Source of the DNA: Luzula sylvatica
Lineage: Eukaryota; Streptophyta; Magnoliopsida; Poales; Juncaceae
Direction of reading: 5' to 3'
NCBI GenBank assembly: GCA_946800325.1
Contig: OX326960.1
Coordinates: forward strand, 57,868,855-57,932,854
DNA: 64,000 bases
A program made the position numbers and the translations under genes. Shown here piece by piece: positions 48,987 to 59,849 of this stretch. The number at the start of each line of letters is the position of its first letter. Position 1 is the first letter of the stretch. The notes below the pieces were generated by a model, which saw only the letters and a list, made by a program, of their open reading frames with translations, searched no databases and was not told the DNA's origin.

Positions 48987-50044
48987 TGAAGGAAATACAA
49001 GTTTGGATCAACGGTAAAATGGTACGTAGAATGACAAACGAACGTACGCGTTCGTGGGCATAAGAAACAATATTAGTAAAACTGGCATAACTTTCAGATA
49101 ACGACTCCAATTTGAATGGTTCAAATTGGGTTGGATAGATAATGAGATTATCTAGAACTTTCATGAAGAAATATATTTCATTTGAGCGATGTATCAGTGT
49201 CGTTTTAATGGAATACCGAAATGGTGCGACAGTTTGACATACAGTTAGTAAAACCGTCATAACTTTCGCATCCGAACTCCAATTGGTCTGGGCCAAATTG
49301 GGTTGGAAAGATAATAAGATTATCTAAAACTTTCATGAGATTTGAAGTCGGTTGGAATGATTTAACAATTTCATTTCAACAGAATACTGAAAGGGTATAT
49401 GCAGTTTTCTATTTGAAAAGGTGTATAGTAATATACATACATTTTGGCCCATCCTTATCATATGTAACATATATATGATGGTGTTTCTCTCTGATCTAAA
49501 GAGTTAATAAAATTTAATCGATGTCAATCAAAGTCAATTAAAGATTTAATCCTGAGTCCAATTCAGATTAGACAAATTGAGATGATCATTCGAAAGAACA
49601 CCAATAATAGTTGAATGGGTGTGATGAGAAAGAGAGAAAGAGAAAAAGAGTTTTCTCGGATTAGAGAATCAAACACGACCGAGGTGCTACGACTCACGGT
49701 GAATATGGGTAGAGGAGCGACACTTGTGGCTCTTCGTTGTGATCAAACCGAATGAGTGAAAGGCTGTGGAAGGGTGTGGGCATGGGACGCACGAAGACAA
49801 TCGGAGACGTGTCAAGACGGTGGGAGACGTGTGGTATGGGACGCACGGGCTAGTCACCAACGTGACACCGAAGAAGAGAAGGACGTGAGCGATCAACCCG
49901 TCGTGCATGATCAATTTCACGCTGGTAATCATCTATCCTACTTTGCATCGTACTCTCGAAGTCGAGGAGTGATCTCAGGATTTGGGAACCGGACCGGGCC
50001 TTCATATCCGCTGCGCGGGCCCGGGGTCGGATCGATTCCCTTCA
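48987..50044 (+). mobile_element. solo LTR, family B, long form
   Basis: A 1058-bp LTR starting TGAAGGAAATACAAG and ending ..GATTCCCTTCA, with exact 5-bp flanks tctag (48982-48986 and 50045-50049). It contains the duplicated U3 segment (cataactttcagataacg.. and cataactttcgcatccg..) and the 3' block with gcgcgggcccggggtcgg. This copy shows best that the terminal bases form an imperfect inverted repeat TGAAGGaAAT/ATTCCCTTCA. Confidence 0.92.
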
Positions 50045-50049
50045 TCTAG

Positions 50050-50660
50050 CCACCCTTCATTGTTTTGGACAAAGAAAATAAACACTTCGTGATGTGTGTT
50101 TATCGTTTATACACGTCATTTTCTCAAATATTTGATGTCATATAAATGACATTCAATCACGGGTCGGTCTTTGTTGTGGACCGAAGGAGAGAGGATGTGA
50201 GTTTTATCAAAATATGTCTCTTTGATCTCAATATCCCACCATGACTTTGGAGGAGAAGAAGATGAAGCCCTTACTGGATGAAGATGTAAGAGAAGAAGAT
50301 GAGGAATAAGATGAAGAAAAGATGCAAATGTGGGCATATTAATAAAACTCAAAAAGACAAAAAGAATATATTCGTTTCAGCAAAAGACATTCATATGATA
50401 TGAGACAGTCACAAAAAAAAAAATAGAATCAATACTAATGTTTTGCAAAAACATGAAATTGATAAGACATGAAACTATCACAAAAAATAAAAATAATCAA
50501 TTCTTTTCTGCATAATCAGGATATAGAATAGTAGGGTTCAGGGTATAGAATTGTAGGGTATATGGTATAGGGCATAGGGTTGAGTTTTATTTAAGGTTCG
50601 GCATGTAAACCGATAATAATGAGTATCAGTATCCTCTTCTTCTTCTTCCATTAAAATCTG
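50050..50660. other. interior of the large TIR element
   Basis: No coding domain was recognised. Around 50530-50590 there are short tandem variants of gggtatagaattgtagggtata. Confidence 0.4.
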
Positions 50661-50663
50661 AAA

Positions 50664-51597
50664 ATGAATCCAATGAATTTTCCTCCATGTGGCCACACTC
50701 CACTCCATCATTCCATGGCATTACAATTCTACAATATCGACGACGTGGTAAATAGATATTTCTTTCGTGATTCTGTAGAAAGAAACAATTATCATTCTTG
50801 GTTTAAGGATCGTCTCGTCAACAAGTGTTTTCATTTTACCGCACCTGAATCACCAAATCCACCGGTCAATTTATCACTGCATAATTGGAACCATGCCTTA
50901 ATCATTGGAATCTTAATGAATTTGTATGAACGAATCATGAGTACCATGAAACCTCAGTCCGGTTATTCTATGTCACGGTCAAATGGATGCCGAGAATAAT
51001 TTTGTCTTTTACCTCTTTGGACACCGAGTCGTCGTCTCCAAACAATTACTAGAAGATTTGTTCCGATTAGTAGATTTAGGAGAAGAGGAATAAATGGGTG
51101 AAGTGTTTCCTCAAATTTTCGAAATAGAAAAGACAAGTATCTTTAAGCATGTAATGAAAAATTTCACGGCGAAACCAAACTCTTTTTACCCAAGTATTCG
51201 GGCTATGTTCGATATAATTAATCACATCGTTGTTCCGGTTTCAGAGAGAGAATACAAAATAACCTTTCTAAATTCTCATTCGCAACACATTATATGACAT
51301 TTAGATAAACAAATCAACATTCCATACATGATAATCAAACACATGGATTGAATTGAAACGAACACGAACACATCATTGCCGTATGGAAGTCTAATCACAA
51401 CGGTATGCCTACATGAAATGTCAATTGATATTATGCATTTCTACAAAATGAAAACCGAGAGTTTACTAAGTGCAAATCTATTAAGGGGATATGGACTGCA
51501 CCCACATGAGAACAATAGGTATATCGAGATTCCACCCCATTCTATATCTTGTCTCGGTTGGATGAAAATGAAAATGAAATCCCGAATACCAAGGCTA
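50664..51597 (+). pseudogene. unidentified transposon-type coding remnant
   Basis: Three plus-strand frames in a row look coding but are separated by stops or frame changes: 50664-50999 (MNPMNFPPCGHTPLHHSMAL.., HSWFKDRLVNKCFHF), 51094-51297 (GEVFPQIFEIEKTSIFKHVM) and 51376-51597 (PYGSLITTVCLHEMSIDI). The last resembles loosely the putative-plant-transposon proteins that share ancestry with PMD-type elements. It is interrupted by the TRIM at 51598 and resumes at 53345 (like LSCHRISVKDPN). The function is not recognised. Confidence 0.35.
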
Positions 51598-53339
51598 TGT
51601 TGGGATTTTTGGGGTTTATTTTGAATTGATTTTGATTGGAGATAATATGAAGAATTTTAGATTGGGGATCAATATCGGCAGAATAAAATTGTGATGGAAA
51701 GTTATCCACTGGAGAGAGAATGGAGAGTACGTCTGATGGATTCAATGTACTTCTTTAATAAATAATTGATACAAAGTACCAAACTGTTGTACACAAGAAA
51801 AATGATAGATATATAGATACAAACATCAAAAGGTACACACTCAATAATATATGGATACAATATTTCGAGATAAGGGTGAGATTATTTTCTCTACTCCGTA
51901 CTCTAATTTTTCACATAATTTTTTCTCTATTTTTTATGGAGATTTTCTTTCCCTAAAAACATATGAGATGTGTTGCATTTATAGATCACATGCACCCTCT
52001 CAAATACATATCTTTGTTTATTCTAGATATTTTTATTCTATTTAAAATACACATATATCTCGCATTCACATACAAATACATTGAATATTATCCTGTCCTA
52101 ATAATATTATTAATTAAAAAACATTAATTTTAATACTCCCCCTTAATGTTTTTTCGTTATTTTTTTTTGTTGTTGTCGATACTCCACCGTGATTTTTTCG
52201 TCACGCTCGTCTATTTTCTTTCCTCTTCTAAACCCATTTTTTTTCGAATCGGCTTATTTTCGAATCGTCTTTTTTCCGGATCATTTTTTTCGAATCGCCT
52301 TTTTTCGAATCGTCATTTTTCCGGATCGTTTTTTCGGATCGTTTTTTTTTTCGAATCGTCTCCTTTCTTCGTCTTGCCCATACCATCGACAATTTCTTCT
52401 CCTTCTATTATTTTTCATAGACCATTCGAGATCAAAATAACTCTCGTGATTATACTCCAAAAAATTGTATTTTTCTCCATCGAAATTGAGTTGCGAAATT
52501 TGTGGGAACCCGAACACACCGTCTTGGGTTGTCGTGGTCTTCTCCTACTCCAAATTTCTACTAAACTCGATATATCAAAAATGAGTTGTGAAACTCGTGG
52601 GAGCCCAAATACGTAACCTCCTTGGTTGTCTTGGTGATCTCCTTCTTCAATTTCTACTAAACTCGACAAATCGGAAATGAGTTGTGAAGTTCGTTTGAGC
52701 CCAAGTACGTAACCTCCTTGGTTGTCTTGGTGACTCCTTCTCCGACTTCTCCTAAACTCGATAACCGTCGCATTCGATAACCGTCGCTCTGATGCCAATT
52801 TGTTGGGATTTTTGGAGTTTATTTTGAATTGATTTTGATTGGAGATAATATGGAGAATTTTAGATTGGGGATCAATATCGGCAGAATAAAATTGTGATGG
52901 AAAGTTATCCACTGGAGAGAGAATGGAGAGTGCGTCTGAAGGATTCAATGTATTTCTTTAATAAATAATTGATACAAAGCACCCAACTGTTGTACACAAG
53001 AAAAATGATAGATATATAGATACAAACACCAAAAGGTGCACACTCAATAATATATGGATACAATATTTCGAGATAAGGGTGAGATTATTTTCTCCACTCC
53101 TTACTCTATTTTTTCACATAATTTTTTCTCTATTTTTTTCTGGAGATTTTCTTTCTCTAAAAACATATGAGATGGGTTGCATTTATAGATCACATGCACC
53201 CTCTCAAATACATCTCTTTGTTTATTCTAGATATTTTTATTCTATTTAAGAGACATCTATATCTCACATTCACATACAAATAAATTGAATATTATCCTGT
53301 CCTAATAATATTATTAATTAAAAAACATTAATTTTAATA
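51598..53339 (-). mobile_element. TRIM-like LTR retroelement (complete, non-coding)
   Basis: Two direct repeats, 51598-52135 and 52801-53339 (538 and 539 bp, nearly identical), flank a 665-bp interior. Exact 5-bp flanks are ggcta (51593-51597 and 53340-53344). Read on the minus strand, the 5' LTR is followed by TTGGCATCAGAGC, one change from the usual initiator-tRNA primer site TTGGTATCAGAGC. The 3' LTR is preceded by the purine tract AAGGGGGAG. The LTR starts TATTAAAA instead of TGTTAAAA in both copies and ends ..CCCAACA. Interior units of about 90 bp (aaccaaggaggttacgta.. and ..aactcatttccgattt) are tandemly repeated about three times. There is no gag or pol, so mobilisation must have used another element's proteins. 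Confidence 0.9.
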
Positions 53340-53344
53340 GGCTA

Positions 53345-54066
53345 TACCTTTCGTGTCACCGGATTTCGGTCAAGGATCCAAACAAAATCGCTGAATTATT
53401 TTAATTTCAACTTATTGGAATTAATATATCTTTTCCCAGTAGTTCTGAAGTTTAACTTATTAGAATTCGTGTATCTTTTTAATTTCATGTGGTCTGACGA
53501 AAGTCTCCAAATTCAGGATTTGGCATTCCCCAACGACCCAACGTATTAAACCACATTAACCCAACAGCCAAAATCAATCTCTAACATCTTTCGTCAGCCA
53601 CCCTGGCGAAAGTCCTTTTTTTCGACAAACTCTCTGACGAAAAAGCTAGATTTGTAAATTGCAGAACTTGCTAGTTATTCTTACAAATTGAGCTTTTGAT
53701 AATGCTATATGTCAAAAAAATTCTGCTATTGCAATAACATGACTTGTTACTTCAATTGATTGATCAAATTTCGAGAATCTAATCAATCAACATTCGACTA
53801 AATTATACGTTAAACTTACAGAAAATTATATTTCTCCTCATCACACCTTCAATTTTACCCTCGATAACATCATCATTCCAGTTAATCCAATTGTTTTTTG
53901 GTTAATAAGGACTAGCATTAATGAATTTGAATTAATTAGAATTTGGATTAACATATTTGGCTTAATTCATATTCATATCTATTTTAATTATTTAGCTCGA
54001 TTAATTAGGATTTGAATTAATAGATTATGACATCGGAGAAAAAATTGAGGGTGTGACGATGCTAAA
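53345..54066. other. right end of the large TIR element and flanking intergenic DNA
   Basis: 53345-53420 continues the unidentified coding remnant. 53490-53740 is the right palindrome-bearing end. 53756-54058 is A/T-rich with nothing recognised. Confidence 0.45.
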
Positions 54067-54578
54067 ATATAGGGGTGGGCAAATGGTTTGGTTTATTTGG
54101 GAACCGAACCGAACCCGTCGAATTCGGTTTAATCGGTTCGGTTTTTCGGTTCATTCGGTTCGGTTCGGTTCAAAAATTGATATTATTCGGTTTATTCGGT
54201 TCGGTTCGGTTTTGATATTTTTAAAACCGATTAAACCGAACCGACCGAATTAGTATTATTTTTCATGTTTTTATTATGTATGTTTAAAAAAATTAATATT
54301 TAATATTGTAAAATTATAAATAATATAATTATATTTTATATGATTTGTTTTTATATTTTTTTTGCTAAATATAATTTGAATTTTATCATTATAAAGCTTC
54401 TTATTCGGTTCAACCGAACAAACCGAATAAGAAATTCGATTTAATCGGTTCGGTTTTAAATCGGTTCAAATTTTATTCGGTTCGGTTCGGTTTGAATTTA
54501 GTTCGGTTCGGTTTGATTCGGTTTGGTCTTAATCGGTTCGGTTCAATTCGGTTCGGTTCAATCGAATGCCCACCCCTG
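54067..54578. mobile_element. hAT-type MITE with cggttcggtt repeats
   Basis: Ends are AGGGGTGGGCAAATGG and ..CGAATGCCCACCCCT. The 8-bp flanks are atgctaaa (54059-54066) and acgctaaa (54579-54586), one mismatch. Subterminal arrays of ggttcggttcgg and its complement resemble those of the element at 33677-38800, with a slightly different terminus. There is no coding capacity. Confidence 0.75.
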
Positions 54579-54592
54579 ACGCTAAACTTATA

Positions 54593-54717
54593 GAGTAATG
54601 ATACAGACCACACCTTATTCCCACGAATTGACCACACCCTGCCACGTGGCAGCCAGCTATTGGCTGCAGCTAAAGTGGTGGAAAGCTGCAGCCAATAGCT
54701 GGTCTGTATCATTACTC
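54593..54717. mobile_element. short palindromic MITE upstream of the MYB gene
   Basis: gagtaatgatacagacca at the left and its perfect complement tggtctgtatcattactc at the right enclose further inverted sequence (agccagctattggctgcagc and agctgcagccaatagct), so the whole 125 bp can fold. It lies about 370 bp before the MYB start codon and directly after the hAT MITE. No target duplication was resolved. Confidence 0.75.
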
Positions 54718-55089
54718 AGCAATATAGAACAAACAAAAGGAATGCAGCACTGAACTTTTCTGCAAATTAAGTAAAAAGAAAAACGAAATGATTGACAGTA
54801 AATATATCCGTACACCACCACGTAGTGAACAGTAATAAATAGAGCAATGCAAAGGCTTTAAAACTAGAGCTCAAATTAACAAACTCTTCTCCAACCTTTC
54901 TTCTCTTCCATCTAACTTTCAAAGTGCTTCACAGAATTCGCAAAATACTCTGAGACACGGGGACCCTTATAAGCTATAAATATTAAATCCACACCCCACT
55001 AGAATTTAAGTCCTTGTGCTGCTTTGTACTATAACTTCTTTGTTCTTGAGTTCTCTCTCACAATCTCCATTATCTACTAGAGAGAGAGA
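54718..55089 (+). promoter_or_regulatory. proximal promoter and leader of the MYB gene
   Basis: Two TATA-like stretches are present: gtaataaatagagc (about 54832) and gctataaatatt (about 54973). The second is about 115 bp before the ATG and is the likelier core element. The leader just before the start is a GA-rich tract (agagagagagaa). Regulation beyond this cannot be read. Confidence 0.4.
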
Positions 55090-56006
55090 ATGGGGAGGAG
55101 GCCATGTTGTGCGAAAGAAGGGCTGAACCGGGGTGCATGGACAGCCATTGAAGACAAGATCTTAGTTTCTTATATCAAGACTCACGGAGAAGGCAAGTGG
55201 CGAGACGTGCCTCAAAGAGCGGGTGAATACGATAAGAATAGTATATATTTGCATGAAAGTGATTCTAACGTGTGTAATTCGTGCACTTTGATAACGTAAT
55301 TCAGGGCTCAAGAGATGCGGGAAGAGTTGCCGGCTCAGATGGCTGAACTATCTCCATCCAGATATCAAACGTGGCAATATTTCTCGCGATGAAGAGGAGC
55401 TGATAATTAGACTTCATAAGCTACTAGGAAATAGGTATATATATATATATATATATTAGTTTGATCTTTTTAATAACTTGTTGTAGTAAATAACTTTGGC
55501 ATCAATGTTGCAATAGGTGGTCTCTGATTGCAGGAAGACTCCCAGGGCGAACAGACAATGAAATAAAGAACTACTGGAACACAACATTAGGCAAGAAAAT
55601 AGGTGGTAGCCAATCGCCACAACTAGAAAAATCATCGCGAGATGAAACTAAACAAGGGCTTAGTTCAAAGAGTCTAAACACAACGAACGACACGACATTG
55701 GTGCGAACGAAAGCAGTGCGATGCACCAAGTCAATCTTCCCCCAAATAGCATCGAGTACTCCACTAATCAGGGAATTAGTTGATCATGATCAGATCTATG
55801 ATACAGAAGTTAGTGAAGCCAACCAAGTAGGAGGGTTCGAAAATGAGAATAGAGAAATCAGAGGGGATTTGAGTGCAAATTCATTGTTGTCTTTTGATGA
55901 GGCAATGTTGTTTGAAGAGGATATGAATGGCGATTGGATGACTATGGATCTCAGGGCAATTGATTCCTTTCTTGATTTACAAGAGGAATGGCTCAATTTA
56001 ACTTAA
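55090..56006 (+). CDS. R2R3-MYB transcription factor, subgroup 5 (TT2-like)
   Basis: This is a DNA-binding regulator. Subgroup 5 members such as TT2 act with bHLH and WD40 partners to switch on proanthocyanidin or anthocyanin genes. The exons are 55090-55222, 55305-55434 and 55517-56006 with GT..AG borders, giving 250 residues. R2 spans about 9-61 and R3 about 62-112, with spaced tryptophans ([43 protein letters not shown]). The bHLH contact pattern ELxxRxxxLxxxxxxLxxxR is complete in [21 protein letters not shown]-terminal of R3, [12 protein letters not shown] fits the subgroup 5 signature VRTKAxRC. The tail is acidic and ends with a tryptophan-containing [10 protein letters not shown], a plausible activation region. 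The intron positions are those common to most R2R3-MYBs. The gene looks intact. Assignment to the subgroup rests on the two motifs. Confidence 0.92.
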
Positions 56007-56849
56007 TTAGAACATTGTGTGGTGCATATAATTAACTTGAACCGTTTCTCATGGTGATGTAATGATAAATAAAGTGGTGATATGAATCCCCCTTAATATC
56101 CTCTCAATTTACTGATAGATGTGTGCATGAGGATTGAGGTGGGGGGGCGTAGTATCTCAGTATCTGGCTTTGTTGTACCCTGTGTAGCAATAATAAGCAT
56201 TGCAATGCAATGCATTTAATAGCTAAAAAATGTTTGATTAGATAGTGTGGAAATATATTGAGAACTAAGAACTAAAGTATATATTCAGCCCCCAACATCA
56301 AAAAAACGTCCTCCTTAAAGTATATATTCAGCCCCCAACATTAAAGTATATTTTCCCAATGAGATCTGAGTTCACTTATTAAGGCCCCCACTCACAGTCT
56401 GCATTCTTGTTGGATCTGTCTCTGACAAAGACCCACAAATTTATGAAGTTTATACGGCCTATATAATCAAGGAAAAATAATAATGTTTTAACAATAATAA
56501 TATTTCAGTCCTTCCAATAATTTGTCGATAATTTGCAGGAAAATGAGAGGATAGAGGACATTGTGAATGATTGGCGACAAAATAAAAGAACTCTGTTCCC
56601 AATCACATAACAGCCAAAGAATATCATACGTGATACTCACAGAGGTTTGATATGGCGCCATCAAACTAAAAAAATATTTTTGATGAGGTGATAACAATGA
56701 AAGCGAGTTAATTAATACTATTAATTGACTTCATTAATGATTAGTTGATCGTTTAATTGAATTAACAAGTTAACTAATATGTACTAATAATAATATATTA
56801 TTAATTATTGACGTGTCAATTAAACGTGTCAATTAACATTAATTGAGTC
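56007..56849. other. intergenic DNA downstream of MYB
   Basis: No gene was recognised. A phrase, aaagtatatattcagcccccaacat, is duplicated at about 56273 and 56317. Confidence 0.45.
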
Positions 56850-57079
56850 CAGGGCCGGCCCATATATACATTTTTTTGAAGCCCCCGTTCGGGTCCGGAT
56901 ACAAAAAAAAAAAATACGTAGTATAATTTATAAATTTTGGGGGTCCATTATAAAAAAAAAATCGGGGTCCATTTTAACAAATTACATAGTATAATAAAGA
57001 AAGTTAGGGTCCATTATAAAATATTTTGAGTTAGCTTTATAATTTGGCTTAGGGCCTGTTAAATCCTTGGGCCGGCCCT
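56850..57079. mobile_element. hAT-type MITE
   Basis: A 230-bp element with perfect 12-bp ends CAGGGCCGGCCC and GGGCCGGCCCTG, flanked by exact 8-bp repeats attgagtc (56842-56849 and 57080-57087). Its end is related to that of the larger hAT element at 28469-30171. There is no coding capacity. Confidence 0.92.
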
Positions 57080-57340
57080 GATTGAGTCGATTAGAAATGT
57101 TAATCAATTCATCTGACCTTTTTATAACATGCAATATTGCGTGTCAGTCATTTCAAAAAGGATAATCAAGCCATGTCCCACAAATTCTCCTCAACATATT
57201 TTACATCATTAATTAACAATTAATTAACATAATGATTAATAAAAAATATTCTATTATTGATTAATTAATATTGATTAAGAATTATTAATTAAAATATTAA
57301 TTATATATTAATTAATCATTAATATATTAATTATATATTA

Positions 57341-57772
57341 AGAGTAATTATACACAACATGCTCTCGCAACATGATTAGCAACAGGATGATGAAGTGTAG
57401 AGTGTGGATTAAATTAAGTTAAACTATTTTATAGTGTGAATCAATGATTTAAATTGCGGCGCAATTGCGAAGTCATAACGCAAATCGCAATAAATATTTA
57501 TAAAACCCAACACCGCAACCTACTAAATATTGTCGCAATTTCGCGCAATATCGGTGATCATATGTAAATTACACTCCAAGCGCAATGTACCGCTATATTG
57601 CAATTTAAAACATTAGTGTGAATACAATATCCAACGTATGATTAATATCCTACTGCGAGAGCATGTTGTGTATAATTACTCTAAAATTAGTTTAACTTAA
57701 TTTAATGCACATCCTACATCCCATATCAAGCTGTCAATAATGTTGTGAGAGCATGTTGTGTAGAATTACTCT
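57341..57772. mobile_element. MITE with TIRs of about 95 bp and an extra internal terminus
   Basis: 57341-57435 (agagtaattatacacaacat..) is repeated in inverted form at 57683-57772 (..atgttgtgtagaattactct). A third copy of the terminal 35 bp, also inverted, ends at 57682. It is flanked by atatatta on both sides, but the surroundings are so A/T-rich that this is weak evidence. The interior has cgcaatttcgcgcaat-type phrases and no gene. Confidence 0.7.
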
Positions 57773-59084
57773 ATATATTAATTATATATTAATTAATATA
57801 TGTTAATTAATTAATCGTTAATATATGTTAATTAATTAATCGTTAATATATATTAATTAATTAACCGTTAATAGTGTATATTTTGGTTAATTATCATTTT
57901 AAGAAAATGTTAAGAAAATATGAGGGAACACATTCAAGAACAATCCAAGTTCCGCCTTGTAGTTGTATGTAGCGGAAGGAACTATATAAATAAACGAAAG
58001 GGACAGCTCTCTTCAAAGGAATATTTACGAAATTAGATATTCAACGATTACCTCAGTGTTGTCTGGGTACCATGTGAATGAACAAATTATTGGTCGATAC
58101 ACTATTCCTTCCTGAAATACTAACTTTCATATAATTATTACCATTTATTAATAGCAATGTTGATAATAACATTTAGCGATCCGTAACGTCATGATTATTT
58201 TTTGTAGTGATAGCAAGTTGCATGCGCTTTAACCAATGTTATAAATGACGAAAAACGATACGGTACGATCAGTCGTAAAAGATCGTAAAACAATTAAAAA
58301 CAAATTTACAAATAAAACAAACGAACGTTCAAAATTAAAAATTAAAAATATCATACGAAATATTAATAAAACATATCAAATAAATTTCCAACGACATAAG
58401 CATATCATGCAAACAAAAATCTAAATTCAAACAAACACTAAATCATAAAATCATTTGATGTCAAATCCGTCGAAATTGATTTATTGTTAATTATATTTGT
58501 ACTGGTAAATTATAAATTTATTATTAAAAGTTAAATAGATCCTAATTAATAAAAGTTTTGAACTTCGTATATAAATTATCAACAGTGTGCCGTTATGTAT
58601 TTGATCATTAATATTTTTAATTAAGCCTTATCCAAATTAAGCTGCCTTATTAGATCAAAAAAATCAACTAAATATGTAACTATGTGAAACAAATTTAATC
58701 GGTTGGATGAGAAAATCAAAACTGCCATGACGATACACTCTTAAATCAACAAATTGAACATAACATTTTCCTTCTCCAAATTAAAAAAATATTATTTGTG
58801 GCAACCAAATTGAGCAAAACCATCGCCAAATGTCTTGTGAAGGAAAAGCCACAAGAAGATTTTGATTTTGATTTTGATTTTGATTTGATCTACTTCTCCA
58901 AATCAACAAATTTCCTGTCTTCGCAATTGATTTTGATTTTCAATGGAAGCTCATTGTTCCAAACATGTTTTAGTTCTGTATAAGAGAAGATCCCTGAGAC
59001 CAACTCTTTATAAGAATTTTTTTGTCGTGAATTTTTTATGTTTTTCAATTTATATATCATATCTAGATGTGTGTTAAACTATGA
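57773..59084. other. intergenic DNA
   Basis: A/T-rich with no gene recognised. 57773-57870 is a degenerate taattaattaatcgttaatat tandem stretch. 58858-58890 is (gattttgattttgattttgatttt). A plus-strand frame over this repeat is a by-product of the repeat. Confidence 0.45.
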
Positions 59085-59180
59085 AAAGAAAAAAAAAAAA
59101 AATGCACCAAGCGGAAATCGAACTCGGATTAGCACAGTGAATGTCATGATGTTTATCCAACTAGGGTAGAGAGAATATGT
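59085..59180 (-). mobile_element. SINE or tRNA-derived relic with T-rich tail
   Basis: On the minus strand the stretch reads taccctagttggataaacat (A-box-like) and, 35 bp on, gagttcgatttccgcttggt (B box), followed by a run of T. The spacing fits a tRNA-derived promoter, but no cloverleaf with a plausible anticodon arm is apparent. A T tail is typical of Au-type plant SINEs. Confidence 0.5.
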
Positions 59181-59474
59181 GTTCAATTCATAGTTGTTAT
59201 TTATTTAACGTATGTGAAAACATGTCAAAATATAATCATCTTCATTAAACTTTAATATATAGTATATATTGTTTCTCCTAATTTCACCGGAATATTTTCT
59301 ATATAATAATTAACATATATTACATAATTAACATATGTTAATTATTCTAGTAAGTGACAAATATGTGTACTTTAGGCATCTCTATTTGAAGGGATGTGGA
59401 TGATACATGAATAACTCATATTTGTAGAAGAAGTATTCACGATATTTCACGCTTTAGATCATATTTTGAGGCAG

Positions 59475-59650
59475 TATGGCGAATCTTACCAAGGTTTTTT
59501 GAAGGGGGCGAAATGAAATTGAAATCAAACTGCACGAGAATTTTACACTGTTATACTGATAAAATACACTGACTCGCTAATTATATATACTATTCGGCGA
59601 AAATCTTGGAGGGGCCGACAGTCCCCTTCGACCCCTATTAAGATCCTTCT
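59475..59650. mobile_element. diverged hAT MITE related to 26513-26720
   Basis: It shares with that copy the order aatttt-acgctgtyatactgataaaatacactga, ggcgaaaat..ttgg, ggggccgac and ttaagatcc. The ends are too worn to show a target duplication. Confidence 0.6.
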
Positions 59651-59849
59651 TTGTTTTGAAGTTTCGTAGGAATACACATGAAATTCACCTACATTTTTAA
59701 CTGTGGTAAATGATTTTATAAACTAAACAAATATGTGAGAAAATAAAAACATTGAAATGAATATTTAGGAGCATTTCTGCATGTGATCCTTTATGAGAAA
59801 TTAATTCAAAAAATAATCTTTTTTTAGCAAATATTCCAAATATAATATG

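Larger units (their letters stand above)
43115..53755. mobile_element. large TIR element with palindrome-cluster ends, filled by nested insertions
   Basis: The left end (gacatatag..gctcattttgtaagaataactagcaagttctgcaa) recurs in inverted form at 53655-53735 with strong similarity. Each end carries palindromes: ttttgccagaggacctggcaaaa (43229-43251) and ctttcgccagaccctctggcgaaag (43335-43359) at the left, ctttcgtcagccaccctggcgaaag (about 53588) and tttttcgacaaactctctgacgaaaaa (about 53618) at the right. Removing the solo LTRs and the TRIM leaves about 3.5 kb, with scattered unidentified frames. The extreme ends and a target duplication are not resolved. The alternative is two independent copies lying in opposite orientation. 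Confidence 0.5.

Noticed and set aside
49756..50049. Open frame of about 75-95 codons (VWDARASHQRDT..) recurring near the 3' end of family B LTRs, also at 62821-63000 and on the minus strand at 2908-3121
   Set aside because: It is a by-product of repeated LTR copies. It is frameshifted in the copies at 45031 and 32096, has no known motif, and runs off the LTR end.
52146..52948. Plus- and minus-strand frames of 156-177 codons in the TRIM
   Set aside because: They span LTR borders and internal tandem repeats, with no gag or pol motif. The structure explains them as non-coding.
59098..59172. tRNA gene on the minus strand
   Set aside because: A-box-like and B-box sequences are present, but no consistent acceptor and anticodon stems. 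A SINE or tRNA relic with a T tail fits better.
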